A stretch of 64,000 nt of DNA, taken from the NCBI GenBank assembly GCA_945910005.1, contig OX246740.1, forward strand, positions 860,917 through 924,916, read 5' to 3'. The notes beneath the pieces are model-generated. The model ran no database searches. It saw only the letters and a program-made list of their open reading frames with translations, and was not told where the DNA came from. Origin of the DNA: Isoperla grammatica (Eukaryota > Arthropoda > Insecta > Plecoptera > Perlodidae). The translations under genes and the position numbers were made by a program. Of this stretch, positions 24,973 through 36,098 are shown piece after piece. Every line of letters starts with the position of its first letter. Within the stretch, counting starts at the first letter, position 1.

Positions 24973-25681
24973 CCCATCCGCATCGGTAAGCGGACTGGTA
25001 CGCTTATACGAAACTGGCCACGGTAACCAGAAGCGGACTGGTACGCACTTGCGCGCGCTACACTTTGAACATGTATAGTGGTGCTATCTAGCGTACGATA
25101 TCGGAACTAATTCCTGCAATCTCTTGCTCAAGCTAGTGGCGATTCTAGTGTGCATTTCTTGAACTCTGTCGGCTTTTGTTTGTTCTTAAAATCGATTTTA
25201 TCTCCGCTCATCTCGATCCGAAACTTAGATCAGCTGTCAAATTTGTCAAGATGGACTCGGGCCGGGAAGCAGTCGTTGTTTTCGGGGCAAATAAAGTGAC
25301 ATTAGACAGATTTTAGACGTTCTAGGATCTGATTTTAGTGACAGTGATGAAGAAGGTGTTTACAACAACCCAAACTTACTAAATATTGTGGTTTCAAATG
25401 AGAGTGAGAGCAATTGTGAAATGGACAATGACAGTGACACTAGACCTAGGCCTAGGCCTAGGTCTCGCGTGTAGGCGTATGCCTAGGGATACGAATGTGC
25501 GTGTTCCCGCTAGAAAAACTGTTAGGTCTACTATTATCAGTGACAGTGATAGCGATGTGGACATTGGTATGGACATTGACGAAAGTGACAATGAAGACGT
25601 ATTCGTGTAAACCTTGGCGCGCGCTAAAAGTGCGTGGTTTCCGGGGGCGGCCAGCCGAATGAGGCAACTGATGCGGATGGG
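24973..25681. mobile_element. piggyBac-like MITE with acidic ORF remnant
   Basis: Ends CCCATCCGCATC / GATGCGGATGGG flanked by TTAA (24969-24972, 25682-25685). Plus-strand remnants from 25251 read MDSGREAVVVFGANKVTLD, then an acidic SDSDEEG stretch broken by stops, like a piggyBac transposase N-terminus. Confidence 0.88.
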
Positions 25682-26380
25682 TTAATTGTTTAATTTTCTA
25701 ATTGTTTATTTAATTGTTTTCAGCTCGATTCGACGTTGGCAAGTGGGTGAAATATCGATTCCCATATGAACTTCATTGTTGGACACAGGGAGCAGATATA
25801 TAAAAAAAAATTATTATTATTACCATTATTATTAATTATTATTATTATTGTATTATTGTTGCAATACATACGAACTCGGTCAAAACCGACGTAAACATGT
25901 TGTATGGACATAATGTCAAGTATTTTCATGTGCTTACCTTATCAAACTCTACTTAGAAATAATTAAATAATCAATGTTTAAATTATTTTTCCAAAACAAA
26001 CTGTGGATGCTATGTACGGTCGTGGCCGATTTGTACTCATCCCAGCATTTGCTCTTCATATGGTGGAAACCACGAAAACCACCATCTGGATGGAAAACTT
26101 CTTGAAGTCTTCATTCTTCTTAGTTCAAAATTTTTCGTACTATCCTACATGTGTTCATAATGATTGCTTTTTCCATCTTGATGTATATATGTTTGATCGG
26201 AGACCAATTAGGGCCGGTCTTACAATCTCCTAATAAGAAAGTTAGGCCTATTTGTAGCAAGTAAGCTATTTGGAAGATTTCAAGGGTTTTGATTGGTCGT
26301 TGCCATGGAGACAACAAGCTATTCGACGAATAAGTAGTTATTGGGACATTGTAAGACTGGACCTTAGTTTAATAATGTCA

Positions 26381-26423
<43 letters not shown>

Positions 26424-26425
<2 letters not shown>

Positions 26426-27218
26426 GGGATGTCAACGATTACGATTAAATCGATTCGATTAATCGATTATTAATCAAAAACGATTAATCGATTATTTAAA
26501 AAAAAAATCGATTTTAAATTTTCGCGCTTTTTTAAATTTAGTTCTCAAGATCTGCCGCCTATTCGAGCGCGAGCGCTAGCGCTAGCATCGCTATTGCTCA
26601 GTTTCATTTACAGTAGGCCTAGGCCTAGGCCTAAGAACAGCAACAGCATAACTTTGCGTCATAATTTGAGCCGAATTTCCAGTCATATTTTGAATAGCTG
26701 TGTCTAGTCGCCTACCCTAGACCCAGCATTCGACGCCTACGATCTATAAAAATACGAGTTGTTACGTTTGTTCACAAATAACAAGAGAAGTAAGGTTAGA
26801 AAAGTCGCTACGTTTTTTAGTTCACATCACGTAAATTTTAATTACGCTGCACATGAAAATAATAATATTACGACGCATATTCAGAATACTTAATTACTTA
26901 TTGGTTCAAAAAAAACGGGAAGTGAATAACTATAGCCCTTCAGGCCTAACTAGGACAGAAATTATCGTCGAAATCTTGGACAGAACATAACAAAAATACT
27001 CCGTGACGCTAAATATATCGATAGTCGAAAAGAAGTCGAATTGCGAACTCGTGGCTTGCGCGGGCAATTCAAACTAACCGAAACCAGACCGAAGTTTGGA
27101 AGAAACTTGCTACTATACCGACATTTAACAAAACGATTAAAATCGATTAATAATCGATTATGGAGGTGAAAGTGAATTCGATTATCGATTATAATAATTT
27201 AATCGTTTGACATCCCTA
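26424..27218. mobile_element. hAT-like MITE inserted in a (TTA)n tract
   Basis: Termini TAGGGATGTCAACGATTACG / CGTTTGACATCCCTA with flanking attattat on both sides, hard to separate from the microsatellite. Subterminal AATCGATTA repeats occur at both ends. Confidence 0.85.
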
Positions 27219-27265
<47 letters not shown>

Positions 27266-27273
27266 TTTTATTA

Positions 27274-27346
<73 letters not shown>
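27219..27346. repeat. (TTA)n microsatellite
   Basis: Long TTA tract that continues the one at 26383-26423, now split by the MITE. Confidence 0.93.
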
Positions 27347-27348
<2 letters not shown>

Positions 27349-28023
27349 TATAAAAATAGCAGATGGTTTCTACCAGAAGATAAGAAAGCTCTTATGGGAT
27401 GAACACTTTCCACTTGCGTGCAAACAACTATTATATAAGCTGTATTATGTCCCTATATTGACCTACGGGGCAGTAACGTGGACAACAGGCTGGAAGGAAG
27501 ATAGTAAGATACAAGCGGCCGAAATGAAATTTATCCGCAGTATGGCTGGAATATCAAAAATGGACAGAGTCAGAAGCAGTGAAATAAGAAAAAAGGTAGG
27601 AGTGGAGAGTCTGATGTTTAAAATGGGGAGAGACAGATTAAAATGGTTTGGCCACCTTAAGAGAATGAATGAAAAGAGCATACCAAGACAGACATTTGAG
27701 AAAACTTATAAGAAGAGAAGAGTAGGAAGACCACGGGACAGATGGCTGGACCAAATAATACAGGACGTGGAAGCAAGAGGAGAAGAATGGACGGTGGTTG
27801 AGTTGGAGAGATGGTGGGAGGACAGAGCTAGATGGAGAGAGCTGGCTGGACGAAAGGAGAGGGAGGAGAACAATTGGTGATTAGGAGCTGAAGGAGATGA
27901 AGAAGATGATGCATCAAGACTGGCAGACTGGTGCTGATTCCTGAATGCCCTAGTATTTGGTGGCAACACCCCCTTACCTGACAATGTTGGAACAAGGTGT
28001 ACAGATAAAAAAAAAAAAAAAAA
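27349..28023 (+). mobile_element. 5'-truncated LINE, C-terminal ORF and poly(A)
   Basis: The frame is open from about 27349 to 27880: LYYVPILTYGAVTW is the TYG-A-x-x-W region after the RT, followed by LKWFGHLKRMNEKS and GRPRDRWLDQIIQDVEARGE. A poly(A) run at 28008-28023 marks the 3' end. No RT catalytic domain remains. Confidence 0.85.
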
Positions 28024-28035
28024 TTATTATTATGC

Positions 28036-31000
28036 CTATTAACTTTTAATTACGCTTAAATGGTTATGACTCCGTATGTAATTCTAGAATCGGAAGGAGA
28101 GGAGGAGGATTACTTTTATTTTTTAGATCTACTTTAAAATTAGAAAATATTAAGTTTGCTTTTGTTTCTTTTGAAGGTATCGCAGGTGTTATTACTTTAG
28201 ATAATGTAACTAAGATTGACATGCTCTGCGTATATAGACCCCCTGATAACAATGCAAAAAATGATTTTATTGATGAAATAGACCGCCACATAAAGGGTAA
28301 CCATAAAAACAAATTCGGGCTCTTCATGGGAGATATTAATTTAAATCTCCTCGACGTAAATAATCCGTATGTACAGTCTTATGAAAGTGTTTTAGCATTA
28401 AATGGATACTTAAAATGTATACACGTTCCGACAAGAGAAGAATTTGTCCGAGACGAATTAAAAGTTAGCTGTATTGATCACATCTATATTCGTGGAATAA
28501 TAAAAGGAAAAGTTAAAGCTGCGGTAATAACATCGAAAATTTCAGATCACTATCTTACACTTGCATCACTTGGCGTTGGAACCTTAAGTAACAGAGACGA
28601 TTTGTTGACAGAAAACATAACTGTACGTTTAAATGAACATAAACTATTAAAAGAATTGGAATATGTTAATTGGGTAAACTTGTTGCACATAAACCGCTGT
28701 GAAGAGCTTTATGATCGAATATGTAACGAATTTGACAGTTGTTACAAAAGGTCACAATATACTTCACATGTGCGTAGTAGAAATAAAACTCCAAAATCAT
28801 GGTTAACACCCGCGTTACTCCAAAATATGAAAAACAGAGACAAATTATTTAATCAGTGGAAGAGCTGTAATCCATTAAATCCAAATAAAAGATTATATAG
28901 AGACAATTACAAAAAATCTAGGAACAAGGTCAATAAAAGTATACAAGTAGCTAAGGTGAATTATTATAGGGAAGAGATTAACAAAAGTAAAGATGATATA
29001 AAAGGAACCTGGAATATAATAAACAAAGTATCAGGACGGAAAACCAAAGATCCCGTTGATGTAGTAATAAACAAGTATTTAGGCAAAAAACATACTCACG
29101 AATATATAGCAAACCAGTTCGCTGACACTTTCGTACAGGAGGTGGAGGACGTAACGCATGACTGCTATTTATCTTGCGGGCCAGAAGATAGTATAAAAAC
29201 TAATGTGCAATCAATGTGGTTGCCTCCAGTAGAAGTAAGCACAGTAGAGACAATAATTGATAATTTAGATATTAATAAACAACCAGGTTTCGATGCAATT
29301 AGAGTGTTGGACATTAAAAACATAAAAAGTGAGATTTCTCCAGTTATTGCGCATTTGATTAACTTGTCAATCAAAGAGGGGAAGGTTCCACAAAAAATGA
29401 AAGTGGCCATTGTAAGGCCAATTTATAAAAAGAATGACCATATGTGCTTTTCAAATTATCGTCCAATTGCAATATTATCAGTAATAGAGAAAATCTTAGA
29501 ACGTTATATAGCTGACCGTCTCATAAATTATTTAACTAAATTTAAAATAATAAATAATAAGCAGTTTGGGTATCAGAAAGGAAAAAGTACTGAGGAACTC
29601 CTGCTTCAATTCACAAATTTAATAAATACAAAGCTTAATGAAAACTTACATGTTATTGCAATGTTTGTTGATTTTACGAAAGCCTTTGACACCATAAGTC
29701 ACGTAAAACTTTTGGAATCATTAGAAAAAATTGGAGTTAGAGGCAACGTTTTGAAATGGTTCAATAGTTATCTAAGCAACCGAACATTAACAGTGAAAAT
29801 AGGGAAAACTTTTAGTAACATTAAAAACGTTCAATCAGGAGTTCCCCAAGGTTCTATTCTGGGACCACAGTTTTACATAATTTACGTAAATGAAATTGGG
29901 AATATAATTAAAAAGTGTGCAGCTTTTTTCTTTGCTGACGATTCAGCAATTGTTGCAGTGCACAGAGATCTCGCGACAGCTACAATCTATATTAATGATG
30001 ATTTCCGTAACTTACAATGTTGGACACATGATAAATCTTTAGTTGTCAATTCGTCAAAAACTAAATTCGTGCATATTTGTATGCCACTTAATAAAGATAG
30101 GAACACAGAAATAAAGATAAAGTTTCATTCAATAGATTGTATTCATAATATGGCACTAAAATCGAAATCTGGTAATATTTGCAATTGTCAAAAACAAATT
30201 GAATCGGTGCTTGAACATAAGTACCTAGGAGTTTTAGTAGACAAGGATTTTTCTTGGAAGTCTCATATTAATATGCTATGTAAAAAACTTCGTTCTTGTG
30301 CATACCAGTTATATAATTTAAAATCAATATTACCTTTTGGTTTGATCCGTGTCGTTTATATTGCTCTGGTGGAGGCAACCATATCGTATGCTATTCTGTC
30401 TTGGGGAAACGCGTCAAGGTATATTTTAAATAACTTGTTAAATTTACAGAAAAGTATACTCTTATTGATTTACCCCCGCAGTACATATGACATTCAATCA
30501 GACTTTCCGTTCATCTACAGTTTCTATTCTATTTTACCTGTTGATTTACAATATAATTACCGTTTAATAATTAAGCATTTCTTTGACTCAACCTACAAAC
30601 GACCCTACATACATTCGAAAATCACCCGATCAGCGACAAAGGGACATTACATTGTGCCTTTGTCACACAATAAGTACGGCGATCGTCGTCTGCAGTCTGT
30701 GGTACCACGAGTATTTAATTCACTGCCAGGAGGTCTATTATACGCAGACAAATTGTCAACTATTAAACGGCAATGTAGATTATATTATTTGAATTATTTA
30801 GAGAATTAGTCATGGTAAATTTATATTTGTATATATAATTATGATTGAACGAACCACTTATTGTATTTATGCTATTTCTTGTATTTCACTACTCTCTTTG
30901 TATTTCTATTTAACCATAAATTATATTTAAATTACATAAACTATATATCATAAATTATATCTTTTGTGTGTCACGACCAGTCCGCATACTGCACTTTAAT

Positions 31001-31088
31001 TATATGATTGTCCCACTGACAAACCACTATGTGGTTTAGTGGGAATTAAAACAATTTCTCATATTGTACGTATGTGTGAAACGATTTA

Positions 31089-31119
<31 letters not shown>
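28036..31119 (+). mobile_element. Non-LTR retrotransposon, 5' truncated, antisense in SORL1 intron
   Basis: Begins abruptly inside the endonuclease domain beside the previous LINE's poly(A), runs through a long ORF, an AT-rich 3' UTR and poly(A) at 31091-31119. The tail ends 18 bp from the donor of SORL1 exon 31138-31255. The uninterrupted ORF suggests recent insertion. Confidence 0.93.
28050..30809 (+). CDS. LINE endonuclease (partial) / reverse transcriptase ORF
   Basis: The frame opens after a TAA at 28047; the first Met is at 28221 (862 codons). The N-terminal part is the second half of an APE endonuclease: RRGGGLLLF, VYRPPDN, GDINLNLLD and CIDHIYI. The RT follows: NYRPIAILSVIEKILERYI, FVDFTKAFDTIS, SGVPQGSILGP and the catalytic FADDSA, then LGVLVDKDFSWKSHI thumb motifs. 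It copies its own RNA at a nicked genomic target. Layout suggests the jockey/CR1-type superfamily, but clade is uncertain. The endonuclease N-terminus is missing, so this copy is not autonomous. Confidence 0.94.
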   Translation, partial: LRLNGYDSVCNSRIGRRGGGLLLFFRSTLKLENIKFAFVSFEGIAGVITLDNVTKIDMLCVYRPPDNNAKNDFIDEIDRHIKGNHKNKFGLFMGDINLNLLDVNNPYVQSYESVLALNGYLKCIHVPTREEFVRDELKVSCIDHIYIRGIIKGKVKAAVITSKISDHYLTLASLGVGTLSNRDDLLTENITVRLNEHKLLKELEYVNWVNLLHINRCEELYDRICNEFDSCYKRSQYTSHVRSRNKTPKSWLTPALLQNMKNRDKLFNQWKSCNPLNPNKRLYRDNYKKSRNKVNKSIQVAKVNYYREEINKSKDDIKGTWNIINKVSGRKTKDPVDVVINKYLGKKHTHEYIANQFADTFVQEVEDVTHDCYLSCGPEDSIKTNVQSMWLPPVEVSTVETIIDNLDINKQPGFDAIRVLDIKNIKSEISPVIAHLINLSIKEGKVPQKMKVAIVRPIYKKNDHMCFSNYRPIAILSVIEKILERYIADRLINYLTKFKIINNKQFGYQKGKSTEELLLQFTNLINTKLNENLHVIAMFVDFTKAFDTISHVKLLESLEKIGVRGNVLKWFNSYLSNRTLTVKIGKTFSNIKNVQSGVPQGSILGPQFYIIYVNEIGNIIKKCAAFFFADDSAIVAVHRDLATATIYINDDFRNLQCWTHDKSLVVNSSKTKFVHICMPLNKDRNTEIKIKFHSIDCIHNMALKSKSGNICNCQKQIESVLEHKYLGVLVDKDFSWKSHINMLCKKLRSCAYQLYNLKSILPFGLIRVVYIALVEATISYAILSWGNASRYILNNLLNLQKSILLLIYPRSTYDIQSDFPFIYSFYSILPVDLQYNYRLIIKHFFDSTYKRPYIHSKITRSATKGHYIVPLSHNKYGDRRLQSVVPRVFNSLPGGLLYADKLSTIKRQCRLYYLNYLEN

Positions 31120-31121
<2 letters not shown>

Positions 31122-31137
31122 TAAAAAAGCTACTTAC

Positions 31138-31255
31138 ATTTGAAGAGTTCCTTCATGTTCAATGCGTAGTAGACGCCATACTTCCACTTGACCTTGCGCG
31201 CATCTTGGGGTGGATCCCAGTGTAGCTTGACTGTGGTGCCATGGGACTTAAGCAC
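31138..31255 (-). CDS. SORL1: SORL1 exon: FN3 domain 4, central part
   Basis: 118 nt, phase 0 in and 1 out. Encodes VLKSHGTTVKLHWDPPQDAR and KVKWKYGVYYALNMKELFK, equivalent to the FN3-4 segment of vertebrate SORL1. A LINE poly(A) tail ends 18 bp past its donor gtaagt. Confidence 0.92.
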
Positions 31256-32002
31256 CTACATTAAGTGTACCTCAGATTAGGCAAGAATAAACTCTCCCGC
31301 TCTCTTTATAGTGAGCATACAAAGATATGATACATTTGCCCACATGTACACATCAAGAGTAGGCCTAGTAATCTTCTTTGTCAACGGCTCTTTGAGTTAG
31401 TTTGTGAATTACTGGACATGTGAACTAAGTACCCTTACCATGCCATGCTTCGAACTATAAAGAATATGCTATTTGTAAGCTCTGGACTTGAAATTATTCT
31501 GCGCTGAAGTTCGATCGCATTTTCTGAAGCTAGTAATGCAAGAAAGGATTATTTTAATATCCTCTGCACCACCTGGGATAAGTATCTAAAAGTTTCAATA
31601 GGCAATACAATAACAAAACTATCACATTACCAGGAACTCACAAACTAACCTGAACAGGTGTTAACAAATACGATGTGACAAATAAATAAGACATCTTTGC
31701 TGTCCTTCATTTATGTTGGCGAGTGTACAATGACTTGCTTAAATTTACAATAACTAATGTTTTGTGGCAATAATTCAAAAAAATTAGCATACATTTTGTA
31801 ATACGTTAATTTTAGTTTCAATTTTGACTAGTGATTGGTTTTACTACAATACTGCCAACTTGCATCAAACTATGTCAAATAGAATTTGTTCAATTATTTT
31901 CTCCATAAAAAGACTAAAAATGGAAATTATTATGAATTAAAAACAGCAAATTTTTTGTGGAAATTGACTATACAAACAAATCTTAGCATTCATGAGCAGA
32001 AA

Positions 32003-32382
32003 TTAAGAGCGAAGGATACCTCTACGTCAAAAACCGCAGAAAATTTTCAAGTTTTAATTATATCTCAAGATAGGAATTCAACATCAAAAATCTGAGACTA
32101 CACAGCGCTGTGGTTTGGTAAGCCCTACACACTGAATGATAAATGTATTTAACGTTATCATCAGTATGACTGTAATAAGTAATTCCTTAGTTATTTAAAT
32201 AAATCGTTATCACAGTCATACTAATGATAACGTTAAATACATTTATCATTCAGTGTGTAGGGAGTACCAAACCACAGCGCTATGTAGTCTCAGATTTTTG
32301 ATGTTGTGTTTCAATCTTGAGATATAGTTAAAAAATGAAAATTTTCTGCGGTTTTTGACGTAGAGGTATCCTTCGCTCTTAA
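32003..32382. repeat. 380-bp foldback element
   Basis: Arms of about 170 bp from TTAAGAGCGAAGGATACC to GGTATCCTTCGCTCTTAA are near-identical in inverted orientation, with a loop around 32175-32205. A hAT MITE begins 19 bp to its right. Confidence 0.93.
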
Positions 32383-32400
32383 GAAACTATCACTAGTTAG

Positions 32401-33056
32401 TAGGGGTGTGCAAACAACACATTTCCAGTTTGGATGGAATACGAATCGAATATTAAGAAATTGTTTGAACTTCCAATAGGGTATTTCCAAGTTCGAATAA
32501 GTTAGAAAAAGATGGAGCTTGGACTTACCAATAATTTAGATGTAAGGATGAAATGAAAAGGCTCAGCTAATGAAATCATAAAATAAGGGCATGAAAAATT
32601 TAATGACTAAATTTTGTGGTTATCAGAGAAAGTGGAAACCACTAATAGAGAATAATACAGTATTTAGGCCTTTAAAAAAACATTAAATATTTTTTTTGCA
32701 TGTTCTTAATTACATTTTTAATTAAAATATTTATTTTAAATTTTGAATATTGTGGTCGAACAGTCGAACTTGCACATCTGCACCCCTGCTATTTGAGCCA
32801 ATAAAGTAGGTCACTACACTCGCCCGCACTGGCGCTCTCTGTAATGCATTGATTGAACTATGTGTTTGAAGCCAACAAAGAAGTTCACTACACTAGTTGC
32901 GCACGTGGCGCTTTCTGTGGTACTTTGATTGAACTACGAGTTCGAATGGTTTAGAATAGTTCGAGTTTTGAATATCATTAATATAACTTCGAACCGAGTT
33001 TGAACACTTTAGATATTTGATTCGAGTTTGAAATTTCGAGTATTCGCACACCCCTA
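32401..33056. mobile_element. hAT-like MITE
   Basis: Termini TAGGGGTGTGCAAACAA / TTCGCACACCCCTA; flanks ctagttag / ctaattgg (6 of 8 identical). 656 bp with TTCGAGTTTGAA-type subterminal motifs; no ORF of interest. Confidence 0.82.
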
Positions 33057-33168
33057 CTAATTGGTCAACATTAAAATAAAATTAAAACTGATTTTTCTCA
33101 CATGTAGCGTTTATAGATGAGACCTAGTAGTTAATAAATTGAGTGTAAATGTATTTAGCTTTTCTTAC

Positions 33169-33305
33169 CTGCGCAACAAGATTGGTGATTACGGGCAAGG
33201 CATCGCCAGTAGTTTGTGTTGCAATGGTTGAAGCCGAGCTGAAGTAGTCTTTCTTGAACGCACTGACTGCCATCAAGTAGTTAACTCCCGGCGACAATTT
33301 GTCGA
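33169..33305 (-). CDS. SORL1: SORL1 exon: FN3 domain 3 end and start of domain 4
   Basis: 137 nt, phase 1 in and 0 out. DKLSPGVNYLMAVSAFKKDY carries the conserved L-x-P-G-x-x-Y strand; ATQTTGDALPVITNLVAQ runs into domain 4. Confidence 0.94.
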
Positions 33306-34666
33306 CTGAAACAAACAAATGGATGTTGCGTTACAGCACCATACAACGTCTTTCTACAGCATTGTCTTGATTTTTAGTACAGTCAAGTGTTGATTGTGTG
33401 ATTCCCTATTATACGATTTTGACACTTATACGAGTTCCATCAAGTCCCAAACATTTCCCCATAAGAGTAATGTTAGTTTATTGACTAGGTCAGTTATATG
33501 AGCATTTATTTGTCCAGCCCTACATTATCACAATCGGTAATAGGACCATTTCGTAGAGATGTGACAGGCATGAATGAAAATATCGAGAAATGGAAGCATC
33601 TCAGCATGTTTATCCCAAATTCCAATGCATCGGCCTGCTGCCTGCAGATAAAACCAGTTTGGGCCATCCCCTACCCCTTCTCTTTGTTTACATCTTTGAC
33701 AAGGGACAAGCAGCAATACTAATACTGTATATAAATAAATTCGTATTTATAGAGTCTACCCACTCAGTAACAAGACTGATTTTCAGTGGGTGACTTTAAT
33801 TTAAAGTTTAAACTTGTTAAATTAGCCAATCTTGGATTACTGGAGTACTGTACTCCTAATGTCTAGACACTACATCTTAACGGAGCCCTCACAAACTTAG
33901 ACGAATAGAAACAGCACATTTCTTAAGAAATACTAATATTCATGCCCAATTCGGCACTAAATGTTGCAGATATGATCTCTGGCGGCGAAATCGTGAAGTA
34001 ATAGTTAGAGGGCAACAGAGCCACTAGATGTCATTTGTCAGTGTCATTTGTCAGTGTTTATATGAAAATGGCAACGATTCCAAAGAAACATAAGCGATAT
34101 TGTTGCGTCAGTGAATATCCAGCTTTGCTGGATATTCGCTGGTTGCGTTTTGTATCCAAGATGCCTTTGATATTATGGGGATTTTGGATCAGGGGACACA
34201 CCAAGTATCCGAAGGTCCAAAAGTTCATGTTCTGATCATAATGTTAATTAACCACATGCAATTAAAAGGCCACCGATTAACACTGCCTCTCTTTCATTGA
34301 GGTTCCTTTGGGCTCTATTTGCTTTGCAATATATGTATATTTCAGAATAAAGTTAAAAACTTACTTTGCGCAATAACATGTTTAGACGGATCCATGATCT
34401 CCTGTCAGTTTGTTACCCTCTAACTGTCAGCCATGTTGCGCAGCAGTGGTGCTATCTCTTGACACATTTAGTGTCGAATTGGGGAAATAACTAACTACAT
34501 GAGAATATCAGAGAACTAGCAAACTGCGTGGGATTGAAACAAATTATAGAAGTCACACCTTTAGAAGTAATTAACTAAGACAAGAATGTGTGGCAAATAG
34601 AGAAAACAGGTAGCCAGATCTATTGTGATGTTCTAACATGCCAAATGTTGATGAAAAGAGACTCAC
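33306..34666. other. SORL1 intron, no gene recognised
   Basis: Contains a pogo-like left end (TACAGTCAAGTGTTGATTG, about 33379) without a clear partner. ORFs at 33498-33793 and 34035-34235 show no domain. Confidence 0.45.
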
Positions 34667-34904
34667 AAACAACTTTGTTGTCAGAGACATTCTTGGTCTG
34701 GAAGCCAGGGTAGGGCGTGCTTGCTTTGGCCGTCACCTGATAACCTTCTGCCCCGGCTACCGGCTTCCACGAGAGAGTGATGCTAGAGTTGGTCTTGGAG
34801 TCTGTGACCAGGCCTTGCACGGGTTCCACAATCGATGCATTGTCGAACACCAGAGTGGCTGCTTCCGAGCTCGCGCTGTTGGCGTGGCTGTTCTTTGCAA
34901 ACAC
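34667..34904 (-). CDS. SORL1: SORL1 exon: FN3 domain 2 end and domain 3 start
   Basis: 238 nt, phase 0 in and 1 out. VFAKNSHANSASSEA finishes domain 2; VEPVQGLVTDSKTNSSITLS and WKPVAGAEGYQVTAKA begin domain 3. Several sequons (NSS, NVS, NAS). Confidence 0.95.
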
Positions 34905-34982
34905 CTGCACGACAACACACTCATTATACTGTAGCTACAAGCAGCATTCAGACATATTAGCATTAAACACTGTATATTTTTA

Positions 34983-35379
34983 CCCAGAATGTATAGTTAT
35001 TGCATGGCTGATGTAAGAAAGCACTCAAAGCAGTATGACTACAATGCAACAGTTCTTCTCACCCAGGTGTAGTTTTGCATGGCTGCCGTAAGAAAGCAAC
35101 TTGACTAGTTATTCTCACCCAGAATGTGTAGTTTTGAATGGCTGACGTAAGAAAGCAACTTGACTAGTTATTCTCACCCAGAATGTGTAGTTTTGCATGG
35201 CTGAGGTAAGAAAGCAACTTGACTAGTTATTCTCACGCAGAATGTGTAGTTTTGCATGGCTGATGTAAGAAAGCAACTTGACTAGTTATTCTCACGCAGA
35301 ATGTGTAGTTTTGCATGGCTGATGTAAGAAAGCAACTTGACTAGTTATTCTCACCCAGAATGTGTAGTTTTGCATGGCT
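34983..35379. repeat. Tandem array seeded from exon 35355-35575 donor
   Basis: About seven ~60-bp units; each carries roughly 25 nt of exon end plus a donor-like ctcac(c/g)cagaatgtgtag block and an intron spacer. The leftmost copies are degenerate; the rightmost is the true exon junction. Confidence 0.93.
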
Positions 35380-35575
35380 GACGCATTGAACGGGACCCAG
35401 ATGTTGGTGAATAGGAAATTCTTGGACACGGCCGTCTGAACGGGGGGTAATGGCGGAGAGTAGAGAACGTAATAGCCAGTGATGATGCCGTTGGGATGTA
35501 CGGGCGCCACCCAACTCACTTGCACGTGGTTCGAGTCTATCTGCTTGGCCTTCACATTCCATGGGGCACTAGGAA
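35355..35575 (-). CDS. SORL1: SORL1 exon: FN3 domain 2, first part
   Basis: 221 nt, phase 1 in and 0 out. Starts VPSAPWNVKAKQIDSNHVQV and SWVAPVHPNGIITGYYVLYS, a typical FN3 A-C strand run; ends NASAMQNYTFW. The 3' end and donor (TTCTGG|gtgaga) seed the ~60-bp tandem array at 34983-35379. Confidence 0.95.
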
Positions 35576-35804
35576 CTGGAAACAGACCTCCACCAATTAG
35601 CCTTTAACAAAACATTTTCAGACATACCAACTGTAAAAATGCTCAAATCAAAATCAAATAGGGTAATTGAAGAGCCAATGTTTACTCATTATATTTAATA
35701 ATTGGCATTTTTATTTCTTTTGAATAGCCTAAAACATTAAATTTAAAAGAACTTGATTTAGCATAAATTTCATGCAAGTTCTACTACTAGAAAATGTGAA
35801 CTCA

Positions 35805-35947
<143 letters not shown>

Positions 35948-36098
35948 TCTCATTAAAATTTCATTAAAATTTCTCATTATAATCTACCTTTAATTTTGGC
36001 TTTAGGCCCAAATGTAAATGACATGAAAATAATTTGAGTTTTGTGATCGATTTAAATTTTATTTCTCCGACGCATTTTTTCAAATATTACACTATGGG

